Of a stretch of DNA of 64,000 nucleotides, positions 1-8,254 are shown in pieces; positions within the stretch are counted from its first letter, which is position 1, and each line of letters opens with the position of its first letter. This DNA is from an uncultured Pelagibacteraceae bacterium (GTDB lineage Bacteria > Pseudomonadota > Alphaproteobacteria > Pelagibacterales > Pelagibacteraceae): assembly GCA_902572345.1 (NCBI GenBank), contig CACGEW010000002.1, positions 1-64,000 of the forward strand, written 5' to 3'. A model generated the notes under the pieces. It did not search any database and was not told where the DNA came from. It saw only the letters and a program-made list of their open reading frames with translations. A program made the position numbers and the translations under genes.

Positions 1-1
1 G

Positions 2-238
2 CCAGCATTAACGACCACCCTGCCGGCTCAACTTTCAATTAAATATAATATGAATATAATACCTGTATTTATTAAAAGAGAGAGTGATGAAAAATTTATT
101 ATAGAATTTTATAAAGAGATTAACCCAAACAACTTTAAAGATAAAATTGATTTAACTTTAAAGCTTAATAAAATTTTAGAGGCAATGATTCTTAAAAATC
201 CTAGCCAGTGGATCTGGACTCACAATAGATGGAAATAA
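2..238 (+). CDS. lpxL: LpxL-type lipid A acyltransferase, C-terminal fragment (5' end outside window)
   Basis: The frame is open from the first bases of the window. It reads PALTTTLPAQLSIKYN before the first internal Met at 50 and ends with NPSQWIWTHNRWK, the characteristic C-terminus of Kdo2-lipid A lauroyl/myristoyl acyltransferases. These membrane enzymes add the secondary acyl chain to lipid A. Only about 78 C-terminal residues are visible, and the catalytic HX4(D/E) region would lie upstream of the window. The oddity is its position: an LpxL N-terminus sits immediately to the right on the opposite strand, so the two halves of one gene face each other. This may be a real C-terminus next to a rearrangement, or the product of a chimeric contig end. 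Confidence 0.8.
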   Translation, partial: PALTTTLPAQLSIKYNMNIIPVFIKRESDEKFIIEFYKEINPNNFKDKIDLTLKLNKILEAMILKNPSQWIWTHNRWK

Positions 239-239
239 A

Positions 240-620
240 TTATTTTTTATTTTTTTTGTGTCTTTCGTTCACCTCTACCGGGGAAAAATAAGCTTCTTGC
301 AAATCTACACTCCAATAATTGAGATTTTGCAAATCAATTTTTTTTCCTGAAATTGCGCATAAAAAAATATATTCTATGAATGTTTTTCCATAATTTTTCC
401 ACATGCCTTTTATAGTATCTTGACGATTGATTGATTTAGATTCTTTAAAAACATTTTCTAGATTCTTATTAATAATTTTTTTTGACCTAAATATCGGGCC
501 AAAAAAATTAAATAAATTTGCAAAGATTTTTCTACTTAATTTTAAGCCCAAAACACGTCCAATTAAAAAAAAGAAATAGATAAAAATTGATTGAATAAAA
601 TAACTTAAAAATTTAATCAT
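240..620 (-). pseudogene. Chimeric ORF: LpxL N-terminus joined to DUF2093-like C-terminus
   Basis: The first ~87 residues (620 down to about 360) look like the start of an LpxL acyltransferase: an N-terminal membrane segment, then ENVFKES and a GMWKNYGKTFIEYIFL block. The start overlaps the end of lpxK by 8 nt, the position expected for lpxL after msbA-waaA-lpxK. After about position 360 the similarity stops. The last 39 residues (CAISGKK, then NYWSVDLQEAYFSPVEV) instead resemble the C-terminus of the short DUF2093 family, recognised from memory. The HX4(D/E) acyltransferase motif is absent, so the product is not a working LpxL. The remainder of LpxL lies inverted at 2-238. Confidence 0.7.
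350..372. other. Probable rearrangement or chimera junction inside lpxL
   Basis: Protein similarity on the minus strand switches from LpxL to a DUF2093-like tail at about position 360, inside a T/A-rich stretch. The DUF2093-like piece then converges with the LpxL C-terminus on +, with a 1-nt gap between stop codons. The order fits a fold-back in which synthesis moved from lpxL onto the opposite strand of a downstream convergent gene and ran back through lpxL. The exact breakpoint cannot be fixed from one sequence. Confidence 0.5.
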
Positions 621-1542
621 TTAACCTCTTAACTTTATTAATAAGCAAATCTTTATTGTGTATCTCTAAAGAAACTTTTAAATAGTTTATTTCATTTAAT
701 TTAAAATCCTTAATTTTAAAAAAATCTTTTTCTGTCATTATTATTTCACAATTTTTTTCTTTAGCGTTGTCGATAATACCTTTGATTTCCTGGTAAGAAA
801 ATCTATGATGATCAGGGAAAATTATTTCTTTTTCAATAATTAAATTATTTTCTTTCAATAAATTAAAAAAATTTTCAGGATTTCCTATTCCTGCTATAGC
901 AAATAATTTTTTTTTTAAAAATTGTTGAATATTGACTGGTTGATATCTAGAATAAATAATTTCTAACTCGGGATTGATTTTAAGAATTTGCTTCTCAAAT
1001 TTCTCATTTTTCTCTCCGTTAATTATTACTATTTGTACACTTTTAAGTGAATTAAGGTTTTCTCTTAATGGTCCGGAAGGTAAAACAAGTCCGTTACCAA
1101 TTAATTGATTTTGATTAAAACAGACAATACTCAGATTTTTTTTTATTGAGTAATCTTGTAGTCCATCATCAAGGATTACTATATCGTGGTTGGAATTTTC
1201 TAATTCCTTTAAAGCTTCTAATCTACTTTGACAAAGAAACAAGTTCTCAAAATCATTTTTAATAAGATTGTGCTCATCCTTGTGGCTTTCATAAAATTTT
1301 CTTAAAATCACTGGTTTCATACCTAAGTTTGTTAATTCTTTACCTAAATAAATTGACAACGGAGTTTTACCTGTCCCACCCACATAAATATTACCGACAC
1401 AAACTATTGGAATATTGAATTTATGTACCCTAGAAATTTTTTTTTTTAAAAAAATAAAAAATAAAATCAGCAATGTTATAGGAAATAAAAGAAAGGCGTA
1501 AAAACCTTTTTTTTTATCCCAAAATTTTGGTTTATTAATCAT
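613..1542 (-). CDS. lpxK: Tetraacyldisaccharide 4'-kinase
   Basis: LpxK phosphorylates the 4' position of the lipid A disaccharide at the inner membrane. The 309-residue protein has an N-terminal membrane segment (about residues 15-32), a Walker A motif GGTGKT at 55-60 and a conserved DDGLQ motif near residue 124, all standard for LpxK and at normal length. The gene overlaps waaA upstream and the lpxL fragment downstream by 8 nt each, which indicates translational coupling in an msbA-waaA-lpxK-lpxL lipid A operon. Function is assigned with high confidence from motifs and context. Confidence 0.93.
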   Translation of the reverse strand: MINKPKFWDKKKGFYAFLLFPITLLILFFIFLKKKISRVHKFNIPIVCVGNIYVGGTGKTPLSIYLGKELTNLGMKPVILRKFYESHKDEHNLIKNDFENLFLCQSRLEALKELENSNHDIVILDDGLQDYSIKKNLSIVCFNQNQLIGNGLVLPSGPLRENLNSLKSVQIVIINGEKNEKFEKQILKINPELEIIYSRYQPVNIQQFLKKKLFAIAGIGNPENFFNLLKENNLIIEKEIIFPDHHRFSYQEIKGIIDNAKEKNCEIIMTEKDFFKIKDFKLNEINYLKVSLEIHNKDLLINKVKRLND

Positions 1543-2815
1543 TTTTAAATAAAAAACTATCTAATATTTTAAGTGTATCAGTTAAAGTATTTCGACCCAA
1601 ATCATTAATTATATTTGTATTTTGAATTTTTTGTTTTTGATTATCTTGAAGATCTATAATTAAATTTTTGTATAATTCTTCAAAGTTTTCAATTTTTTGT
1701 GAAATATTATAATTTGATAAAACTTCATATGTTTCTTTAAAATTATAAACATATGGGCCGTGATAAATTTTACAATTTAACTTTGCTGCTTCAATTGGAT
1801 TTTGACCTCCATTATTTTTAAATTTTGCTATTGCAGACTTACCTAAAAATACACTTTTTGCGTATTTAAAGTAATTTTGTAACACGCCGTAATGGTTAAC
1901 GATTATTATATCTTTGTCTTTTGAAATTAACTCGTTTTTATTATTCAAAATTTGTAAGTTTAAATCATATTTTTTAGATAAAGATTTTATTTCTCGAACT
2001 CTATTAATATGTCTAGGAGCTATAATTGTAATAATTTCACTAAACTCTTTTTTGAGCTTCAAATGTGTTTTAATACATAAAGCATCTTCCCCTTCATGAG
2101 TGCTAGCTGCGAACCAAAATTTTCTTTCAGATAAAATATTTTCGTTTATATTATGAATTTTTTGTGAATTCAAATTTCCAATTAATTTTATGTTTCCTTT
2201 AAAGTGAATATTATTTGCATGTAGTTTCTCCAAATAACCTTTAGTTTCATTGCTAGAACACAAACATAAACTAAAAATACCAAATATTCTTTTGGCAACT
2301 TTTGGAAACATCATCCATCTATAAAAAGATTTTCTTGTTATTCTAGCATTTATTAATGCTATTGGAATTTGAAGTTTTTCAGCCTTTAAGATTAAATTAG
2401 GCCAGATCTCCGAGTCCACAAGAAATATTCTATCTGGTCTCCATAATTTTAAAAATTTTTCAATGAGAAAATCTATATCAAAAGGAAAAAATCTGTGGGA
2501 AGCATTATTAAACCTTTTTAACTCTTTTTGTGCTAAATTACTTGAACTTAATGTAGTAGTTGTAACTAAAAATTTTAAATTTTGGTTATTATTTAATTTT
2601 TCAATTATTGGGATAATACTTTTGAATTCTCCTAGACTTGAAGCGTGAAACCAAATTAATTTACATTGGCCTTTTTCAACTGGATTAAAGTTAGAAATTA
2701 GAATTTTTTCCAAGAATCTTTTTGGATCTTCTTTTTTAAAAATTATTCTTAAAAATAAAAAAATAAATAAAAAAGGATATAATATTGTTCCAAAGACTCT
2801 ATAGGCAAGAATCAT
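1535..2815 (-). CDS. waaA: 3-deoxy-D-manno-octulosonic acid (Kdo) transferase
   Basis: WaaA (KdtA) transfers Kdo from CMP-Kdo to lipid IVA at the cytoplasmic face of the inner membrane. The 426-residue protein has an N-terminal hydrophobic anchor (residues 7-25). It then carries HASSLGEF with the conserved catalytic-base Glu at about residue 62, VDSEIWPNLI and a C-terminal GGQNPIEAA motif, all typical of this GT30 family. Its start lies 1 nt from the end of msbA and it overlaps lpxK, so it is part of the same transcript. Whether it adds one or two Kdo residues cannot be read from the sequence. Confidence 0.93.
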   Translation of the reverse strand: MILAYRVFGTILYPFLFIFLFLRIIFKKEDPKRFLEKILISNFNPVEKGQCKLIWFHASSLGEFKSIIPIIEKLNNNQNLKFLVTTTTLSSSNLAQKELKRFNNASHRFFPFDIDFLIEKFLKLWRPDRIFLVDSEIWPNLILKAEKLQIPIALINARITRKSFYRWMMFPKVAKRIFGIFSLCLCSSNETKGYLEKLHANNIHFKGNIKLIGNLNSQKIHNINENILSERKFWFAASTHEGEDALCIKTHLKLKKEFSEIITIIAPRHINRVREIKSLSKKYDLNLQILNNKNELISKDKDIIIVNHYGVLQNYFKYAKSVFLGKSAIAKFKNNGGQNPIEAAKLNCKIYHGPYVYNFKETYEVLSNYNISQKIENFEELYKNLIIDLQDNQKQKIQNTNIINDLGRNTLTDTLKILDSFLFKND

Positions 2816-2816
2816 T

Positions 2817-4559
2817 TTATTTTAATTGTTTTTTATATAGAGATTTATATTCTTCACAATTTTTGATTAAAAATTCATGTGTTCCATTATCTATAATTTC
2901 TCCATTTTTCATTACAAAAATCACATCTGCATTATGTATAGTTGAAAGTCTATGAGCAATCACTAAGGTCGTCTTATTCTTAATCAAATTTAATATTGCA
3001 TTTTGTACAATTTGCTCTGAGTCAGCATCTAGAGAAGAGGTTGCTTCATCTAACAATATTATAGACGACTCCTTTAATATTGCTCTAGCAATAGATATTC
3101 TTTGTTTTTGACCACCAGAGAGTCTTACTCCATTTTCACCAATCATTGTCTGAATTTTATCAGGCATTTTGTCTATAAACTCATCTGCGGCTGCGAATTT
3201 ACAAGCTTCTTCTATTTCTTTTTCGGAAGCATTATTTTTTGCGTATGCAATATTATTTTTTATTGTGTCATCGAAAAGAATTACATCTTGACTTACTAAA
3301 GATATATTTTTTCTTAAAGAGCTTAATCTGATTTTAGAAATATCTTGATCGTCAATCTTAATTTTTCCATCTTGAGGATCATAAAATCTTGGTAGGAGAT
3401 TAAGGATAGTGCTTTTACCAGCACCACTATGCCCAACAAAAGCAGCCATTGTGCCACCTTTAATTGAAAAGTTTATATTTTTTATAGTTTGGTTTTTAAC
3501 GGTATCATATTTGAAAAAAACCTTATCGTAAACTATATCATTATTTTTTAAAATTAAATCAGGTAATTCAAAATTTTCTTTCACTTGAATTTTTTTATCT
3601 ATTACTTTGCTTACACGTTTAAACGCAGTGGCACCTTGATATACTGTTAAATTTAAAGTCGCTAGAGAACGAATTGGTTGATAAGCTAACATCATCGCAG
3701 TCAAGAATGAAAAAAAATTATTTATCTCTAGTTCCCCTGCAGCAATTAATGTTCCAGAGAAACCTATAAAACCAGCAATCATTATCCCCGTGAGTGTCTC
3801 CATTAAGGGTGTGGCTCTAATCATTACGCTTGAAGTTTTAATATTTTTTTCAATCATATCATTAATTACAGTTTCAGCTTCCATTCCAACTTCTTTTTCC
3901 TTTTGATATATCCTAATCATTTTTGCTCCTCTGAATATTTCAGACAAGAAAGTTACTAAAACTCCAGATGCTTCACCGGCTTTTCCGACAGCTTTACCTA
4001 TTCTTTTACCTAAAGATTTGGCTAATCCACCAGCTAAAGGCATCATTAGCATAGCAAACAACGCTAACTTCCAATTTTGATAGACCATTACTCCTACTAA
4101 TGCCACAACTGAAAAACTATCTTTCATTAAATTTAAAACTCCTGTGCTGACTAAATGTTGTATTTGACCAGTGTCATAAAGAACATTGGAAACATATTTT
4201 CCTGAGTGCCTGCTATCTAAAGTTTGAATGTCACTTTTTATGATATTATCTGTAATTTGCTTCTTAACTTCCCCCGATACTTCTTCACCAACTCTTATAA
4301 TTGTAAGCCTTGCTATATATAAAGATATACCTTTACCGGCAAAAGCTAATATTATTAAAATAGGTATTAACCAAGAAAAAGTAGTATTTTTTTCAATAAA
4401 TATTTTTTTTACTGCTGGGTCTAAAAGCCAAGCTATAGAAGAAGTACTTCCAGCTACAAGTATTGATAAAAATAATGCCAAAAAGATTTTTTTTAAATGT
4501 TTTCTGACATATTCTCTAAAAAGTCTTTTTAGTATTGATACTACTTCTTTAAATTCCAT
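2817..4559 (-). CDS. msbA: Lipid A flippase-type ABC transporter, MsbA family
   Basis: This 580-residue half-transporter has an N-terminal six-helix transmembrane domain (roughly residues 20-310). The C-terminal ATPase domain carries Walker A GHSGAGKST at about 375, the signature LSGGQ at about 480 and Walker B ILLDEATSSLD at about 500. MsbA homodimers flip lipid A-core across the inner membrane. The location directly upstream of waaA and lpxK supports that role over a general multidrug exporter, although the fold alone cannot tell them apart. It overlaps the end of ubiA by 11 nt. Confidence 0.9.
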   Translation of the reverse strand: MEFKEVVSILKRLFREYVRKHLKKIFLALFLSILVAGSTSSIAWLLDPAVKKIFIEKNTTFSWLIPILIILAFAGKGISLYIARLTIIRVGEEVSGEVKKQITDNIIKSDIQTLDSRHSGKYVSNVLYDTGQIQHLVSTGVLNLMKDSFSVVALVGVMVYQNWKLALFAMLMMPLAGGLAKSLGKRIGKAVGKAGEASGVLVTFLSEIFRGAKMIRIYQKEKEVGMEAETVINDMIEKNIKTSSVMIRATPLMETLTGIMIAGFIGFSGTLIAAGELEINNFFSFLTAMMLAYQPIRSLATLNLTVYQGATAFKRVSKVIDKKIQVKENFELPDLILKNNDIVYDKVFFKYDTVKNQTIKNINFSIKGGTMAAFVGHSGAGKSTILNLLPRFYDPQDGKIKIDDQDISKIRLSSLRKNISLVSQDVILFDDTIKNNIAYAKNNASEKEIEEACKFAAADEFIDKMPDKIQTMIGENGVRLSGGQKQRISIARAILKESSIILLDEATSSLDADSEQIVQNAILNLIKNKTTLVIAHRLSTIHNADVIFVMKNGEIIDNGTHEFLIKNCEEYKSLYKKQLK

Positions 4560-5421
4560 AACTTAAATCTTTTGAAAATATAGCTAAAAACAAAAATATT
4601 CCCGAGTAATTGTTGATTTTAAACATTCGTAAGCATTCTTTATGATTTGACTCATCAAATTTTAAAATTTGAAATAATAAACTCAAAACAAATAAAATAA
4701 AAAAAAATGATAAAATATTTACCCCTATTGAGTCTTTGAATAATAAAATTAAAAGTAATGATGTTATAAAATAATTTATACTCACAAAGGTTTTTATATT
4801 TTTTTTAAACTTAATCGAAGTTGATTTCACTCCAATAATCTCATCATCAACAATATCTTGTGCTCCATAAATCGTGTCATAACCCAATGTCCAAAATATG
4901 GCTGATATGTAAAGAATTATTACTTCTAAAGATATATAGTTATTGAGCGCCACCCAAGCCATAATAATTCCCCAATTAAAGGTTATTCCTAAAAAAAGTT
5001 GAGGCCAATAAGTTATTCGTTTCATGAAAGGGTATGAAAAAGCTAAAAACATTGAACTTATACCTAACAAAATCGTTAATTTATTAAACTGTATCAAAAT
5101 AAGAAATGCTAAAAAACATAGACTTAAAGCATATATTAAAGACCAGAGAATTGATATTTTTCCTGCAGCAACAGGACGATTTTTTGTTCTCTCAACTTTT
5201 TTGTCAAAATCTTTATCAACAATGTCATTTATAATGCATCCTGCACTTCTCATCAAAACAGACCCGAAAAAAAATAATATTAAATAATAAAAAAATAAAT
5301 CTAATTCATAATTAATATTTTTTGTTAATGCTAAACCCCAAGAACAAGGCCAAAATAACAACATAAACCCAATCGGTTTGTTAAGTCTTGTTATTTCTAT
5401 GAATATTTTAATATGGTGCAT
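4549..5421 (-). CDS. ubiA: 4-hydroxybenzoate polyprenyltransferase
   Basis: UbiA attaches the polyprenyl tail to 4-hydroxybenzoate in ubiquinone synthesis. The 290-residue protein is strongly hydrophobic with about eight or nine membrane helices. The two Asp-rich prenyl-diphosphate motifs are present: NDIVDKDFD beginning near residue 65, followed by VERTKNRP, and DTIYGAQDIVDDE in the second half. It is the first gene of the run leading into msbA. Its start faces the DUF2721 gene across 53 nt. Ubiquinone feeds the bc1 complex and the oxidases encoded elsewhere in the window. Confidence 0.93.
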   Translation of the reverse strand: MHHIKIFIEITRLNKPIGFMLLFWPCSWGLALTKNINYELDLFFYYLILFFFGSVLMRSAGCIINDIVDKDFDKKVERTKNRPVAAGKISILWSLIYALSLCFLAFLILIQFNKLTILLGISSMFLAFSYPFMKRITYWPQLFLGITFNWGIIMAWVALNNYISLEVIILYISAIFWTLGYDTIYGAQDIVDDEIIGVKSTSIKFKKNIKTFVSINYFITSLLLILLFKDSIGVNILSFFFILFVLSLLFQILKFDESNHKECLRMFKINNYSGIFLFLAIFSKDLSYGI

Positions 5422-5474
5422 GAAATATTACTTGTAAATATCAAACACTAACTTCATAATCAATTTGATTCGAT

Positions 5475-5885
5475 ATGGATATAGATTACACAGTTGCTGC
5501 ATTAATGTTTCCAGCTATTCCCTTAATGATGACTATGTATAGCAATAGATTTCACACATTGAGTGGGCTAATAAGAAGCTTACACGATCAGTTAACTTTT
5601 GAAAAAAAAGCCCCTCCAGAATTAGAGAATCAACTTCACGTACTTAACAATAGAACAAATCTACTTAAATACACAATGGGCTTTGCAGCTTTTGGTTTTT
5701 TATTCAATATGACTACAGTTTTATTACTCTATTTAGGAAATATACAAGTTGCTAGATTAAATTTTGCAGCTTGCTGTGTTTGTATGATTATTTCAATATT
5801 TTTATTTTTACAAGAAATAAGACTTTCTAATCAAGCTCTAAAGTATCATCTGAGCGATATGGACTCGATGAAGAACGATTTATAA
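5475..5885 (+). CDS. DUF2721-like membrane protein
   Basis: This 136-residue protein has a short hydrophobic N-terminus, a hydrophilic stretch RFHTLSGLIRSLHDQL, and two strong membrane helices near residues 65-85 and 95-115. That pattern matches the DUF2721 family of unknown function; the call is by general resemblance. It stands alone between ubiA (divergent) and the DUF1289 gene (convergent, no gap between stop codons). No catalytic motif is visible and I assign no function. Confidence 0.7.
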   Translation: MDIDYTVAALMFPAIPLMMTMYSNRFHTLSGLIRSLHDQLTFEKKAPPELENQLHVLNNRTNLLKYTMGFAAFGFLFNMTTVLLLYLGNIQVARLNFAACCVCMIISIFLFLQEIRLSNQALKYHLSDMDSMKNDL

Positions 5886-6149
5886 TTATTTATCCTCTAA
5901 CAATTTTTTTTTAAACAAAGAAATACCTATGTTTTTTTTATGACTATAAGACTCTTTAAAAGTTTCTAATTGCCAGCCTTGCATTCTAGTTAATATTATT
6001 TTTAGATTTTCTTCTTTCCAATCCTCAGAAATGTTTTCATCTTTCCATTGTCTCTTTTCGTCACTAGTTCTCGCACAACCATAACAAAAACCTGAAACAG
6101 GATCAGTTCTACAAATGCTTATGCATGGTGATATTATTTTTTTGTTCAT
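5886..6149 (-). CDS. DUF1289 small cysteine-rich protein
   Basis: The 87-residue protein begins with a four-cysteine cluster at residues 9, 13, 22 and 25 (C-x3-C-x8-C-x2-C, with SPCISIC and GFCYGC), then an acidic/Trp-rich segment. This is the DUF1289 family of short proteins common in proteobacteria, with a likely metal-binding fold. The start codon shares bases with the stop of the quinone oxidoreductase gene, so the two are co-translated. Its biochemical role is unknown. Confidence 0.85.
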   Translation of the reverse strand: MNKKIISPCISICRTDPVSGFCYGCARTSDEKRQWKDENISEDWKEENLKIILTRMQGWQLETFKESYSHKKNIGISLFKKKLLEDK

Positions 6150-7123
6150 TATGGAATTAATATTGCTGGGCCTGTAAGCTTTCTTGACTCTAAGTCTTCA
6201 TGGGCTTTTTTTGCATCTATTAAGCTATATTCTTTTGAAATTTTAATTTTAATTTTACCAAATTTAACTTTTTCAAATACAGTATCTGCTCCAGCTTGAA
6301 GCTCTTTTCTATTTGTGAAATATTGACCAATGGAAGGTCTGGTTATATATAGTCCTTTTGGTTGAATATCTTTTGGAACGTTTACTGGATCGAGTGGACC
6401 TGAAGCATTTCCAAAGCTTATCATCATACCTCTTGTTTTAAGACAAGCCAAAGATCCATGAAAGGTATTTTTTCCAACTCCATCAAAAACAGCTGGAACT
6501 CCCTCGTTATTTGTAATCTCCATTACTTTCTTTGTAAAATCATCTTTCGTATAGTTGATGACATGAGCGTATCCATTTTCTTCTGCAATTTTAATTTTTT
6601 CATCAGAACCAACTGTTCCTATAACTTTAGCACCAATACTGTTTGCCCATTGTGCAAATATTTGGCCGACTCCTCCCGCAGCAGCATGAAATAAAACCGT
6701 TTCTCCAGCATTAAGATTGTAAGTTTTACTTAGTAGATAATTAGTGGTTAAACCTTTAGTCATTAAAGTTGCAGCTTGTTTATGAGAAATACCTTCTGGA
6801 ACTTTTACAGCTATTTTGGACGGTATAATTCTTTGTTGTGAGTACGCTCCAAGCGGCATTGAAGCATAAGCGATATTATCACCTATATTAAATTCTTTAA
6901 CATTTGATCCAACTTCTTCCACTTTACCAGCAGCTTCTAAGCCAATTCCACTTGGTAACTTAAGGGGATACAATCCTGATCTGTGATAAGTATCAATATA
7001 ATTTAAACCAATCGCATAATTGGTTACTTTAATTTCATCTGGACCAGGTATGCCAATATTTACGTCTTCGAGCTCTAAAACTTCAGGTCCACCATTTTTT
7101 TTTATAATTATTGCTTTTGGCAT
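6149..7123 (-). CDS. NADPH:quinone oxidoreductase, zinc-independent MDR family
   Basis: The 324-residue protein has the quinone-reductase layout: an N-terminal GroES-like domain, then a Rossmann domain with AAAGGVGQIFAQWANSIGA at about residues 145-163. It lacks the Cys/His ligands of zinc alcohol dehydrogenases. The KPKGL/RPSIGQY stretch near the C-terminus is typical of QorA-type enzymes, which reduce quinones or enals with NADPH. It lies in a minus-strand run with pirin, CDGSH and HAD genes, so a role in oxidative or carbonyl detoxification is plausible but inferred. Confidence 0.87.
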   Translation of the reverse strand: MPKAIIIKKNGGPEVLELEDVNIGIPGPDEIKVTNYAIGLNYIDTYHRSGLYPLKLPSGIGLEAAGKVEEVGSNVKEFNIGDNIAYASMPLGAYSQQRIIPSKIAVKVPEGISHKQAATLMTKGLTTNYLLSKTYNLNAGETVLFHAAAGGVGQIFAQWANSIGAKVIGTVGSDEKIKIAEENGYAHVINYTKDDFTKKVMEITNNEGVPAVFDGVGKNTFHGSLACLKTRGMMISFGNASGPLDPVNVPKDIQPKGLYITRPSIGQYFTNRKELQAGADTVFEKVKFGKIKIKISKEYSLIDAKKAHEDLESRKLTGPAILIP

Positions 7124-7144
7124 TCGAGGAACGTACTTGAACTT

Positions 7145-7987
7145 TTAATATTTAGCAAATGTTCCATTATTATAATCTTGAACAGCCTCCAGAATTTCAG
7201 CCTTAGTATTCATAACAAACGGACCACCTCTTGCAATGGGCTCTCCAATAGGCTTACCTGCTATGAAAAGAAATTCAGTTTTTTCAATAGCTTTTACAAT
7301 TAGTTTATTTCCTCTTTCCAATAATATGAGATTTGAATTACCTGTTTTAGAGTGGTCTTTTTCTCCAATTTTAAGCTTACCTTTTAACAAATAAATAAAA
7401 CTGTTGTGACCTTCAGGCACTTCGCATGCGAATTCTTTTCCTTCACTTAAAATTATGTGAAAATATATCGGGTCAACGTTATGATTTTTTTCTGGGCCTT
7501 CAGCTTTTTCATATTTGCCAGCAATGACTTTAACCGTCTTTTCATTGTCTTTATGAACTCCAAGTTCATTACTCTTTATATATAAATATTCAGGTTTATT
7601 TTTTTTTAGTTTTGCTGGCATATTTACCCAAAGCTGAAATCCTAATAATTGACCATCTGACATAGCTGGCATTTCAGAATGAATTATTCCTCTGCCAGTT
7701 TTCATCCATTGCACATCTCCAGATGACATTATTCCTTTAGCACCAGTGCTATCTTGATGTTCAAACTCACCTTTAAGCATGTAAGTTACTGTTTCTATTC
7801 CTCTATGTGGGTGAGGTGGAAAACCAGCAATATAATCATCTTTATTTTCTGAACCAAATTCATCTAACATCAAAAAAGGATCAATATAGTCTGCTTCTGG
7901 AGTTCCAATACTTCTCTTTAATTTAACTCCAGCACCATCTGATGTTTCTATTGCTTGTACAATTCTTTTTACTTCAATATTTTTCAT
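7145..7987 (-). CDS. Pirin family protein
   Basis: The 280-residue protein has the two-cupin pirin fold. The N-terminal cupin carries HPHRGIETV (about residues 58-66) and GRGIIHSEMP (about 98-107), which contain the usual three His and one Glu metal ligands. The C-terminal motif ARGGPFVMNT is also family-typical. Pirins bind Fe(II) and some act as quercetinases or as redox-sensitive regulators, so the substrate here is not predictable. It sits 5 nt downstream of the CDGSH gene, next to another iron protein. Confidence 0.9.
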   Translation of the reverse strand: MKNIEVKRIVQAIETSDGAGVKLKRSIGTPEADYIDPFLMLDEFGSENKDDYIAGFPPHPHRGIETVTYMLKGEFEHQDSTGAKGIMSSGDVQWMKTGRGIIHSEMPAMSDGQLLGFQLWVNMPAKLKKNKPEYLYIKSNELGVHKDNEKTVKVIAGKYEKAEGPEKNHNVDPIYFHIILSEGKEFACEVPEGHNSFIYLLKGKLKIGEKDHSKTGNSNLILLERGNKLIVKAIEKTEFLFIAGKPIGEPIARGGPFVMNTKAEILEAVQDYNNGTFAKY

Positions 7988-7992
7988 AAAGA

Positions 7993-8232
7993 TTATTTAG
8001 CGTTATGTGATCCATCACACATTGGCTGATCATTAGTTTGTTTGCAAGTACAGAAAAAAACTTTTTTAGATTGATCAGCTTTATAAGGCAAAGGTTTAAA
8101 TGGAGTATCTTTATGTGATCCATCACAAAAAGGTTGTTTCGAACTTTTTCCACAAGTACACCAATAATAAGATTTACCTTCTAATACATCTACTCCAATT
8201 GGAGTGTCTCCAGCTCTTTGTCCTTTAGTCAT
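7993..8232 (-). CDS. CDGSH iron-sulfur domain protein, tandem motif
   Basis: This 79-residue protein has two complete 2Fe-2S CDGSH motifs, each CxC-x8-CDGSH. The ligands are C25, C27, C36, H40 and C61, C63, C72, H76. Three-Cys/one-His clusters of this type are redox-active and pH-labile and occur in small electron-transfer or cluster-transfer proteins. There is no membrane anchor, so it should be soluble. The start is supported by a clear Shine-Dalgarno sequence. The neighbouring pirin, quinone reductase and HAD genes suggest a redox context, but no specific partner can be named. Confidence 0.92.
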   Translation of the reverse strand: MTKGQRAGDTPIGVDVLEGKSYYWCTCGKSSKQPFCDGSHKDTPFKPLPYKADQSKKVFFCTCKQTNDQPMCDGSHNAK

Positions 8233-8237
8233 TTAAA

Positions 8238-8244
8238 TCTCCTT
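8238..8244 (-). promoter_or_regulatory. Shine-Dalgarno sequence of the CDGSH gene
   Basis: On the minus strand AAGGAGA lies 5 nt before the ATG at 8232. It is one of only a few near-consensus ribosome binding sites I saw in the window, and it fixes the start of the CDGSH protein. Confidence 0.75.
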
Positions 8245-8254
8245 TTAAGTTTGC

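Noticed and set aside
4228-4566. 112-codon + strand ORF opposite msbA
   Set aside because: It lies wholly inside the well-supported msbA frame apart from its last few bases, has no family features, and arises from codon bias of an AT-rich membrane protein on the other strand. The same applies to other long antisense ORFs, for example 9012-9326, 10877-11125, 44483-44782, 51382-51810 and 54717-55196.
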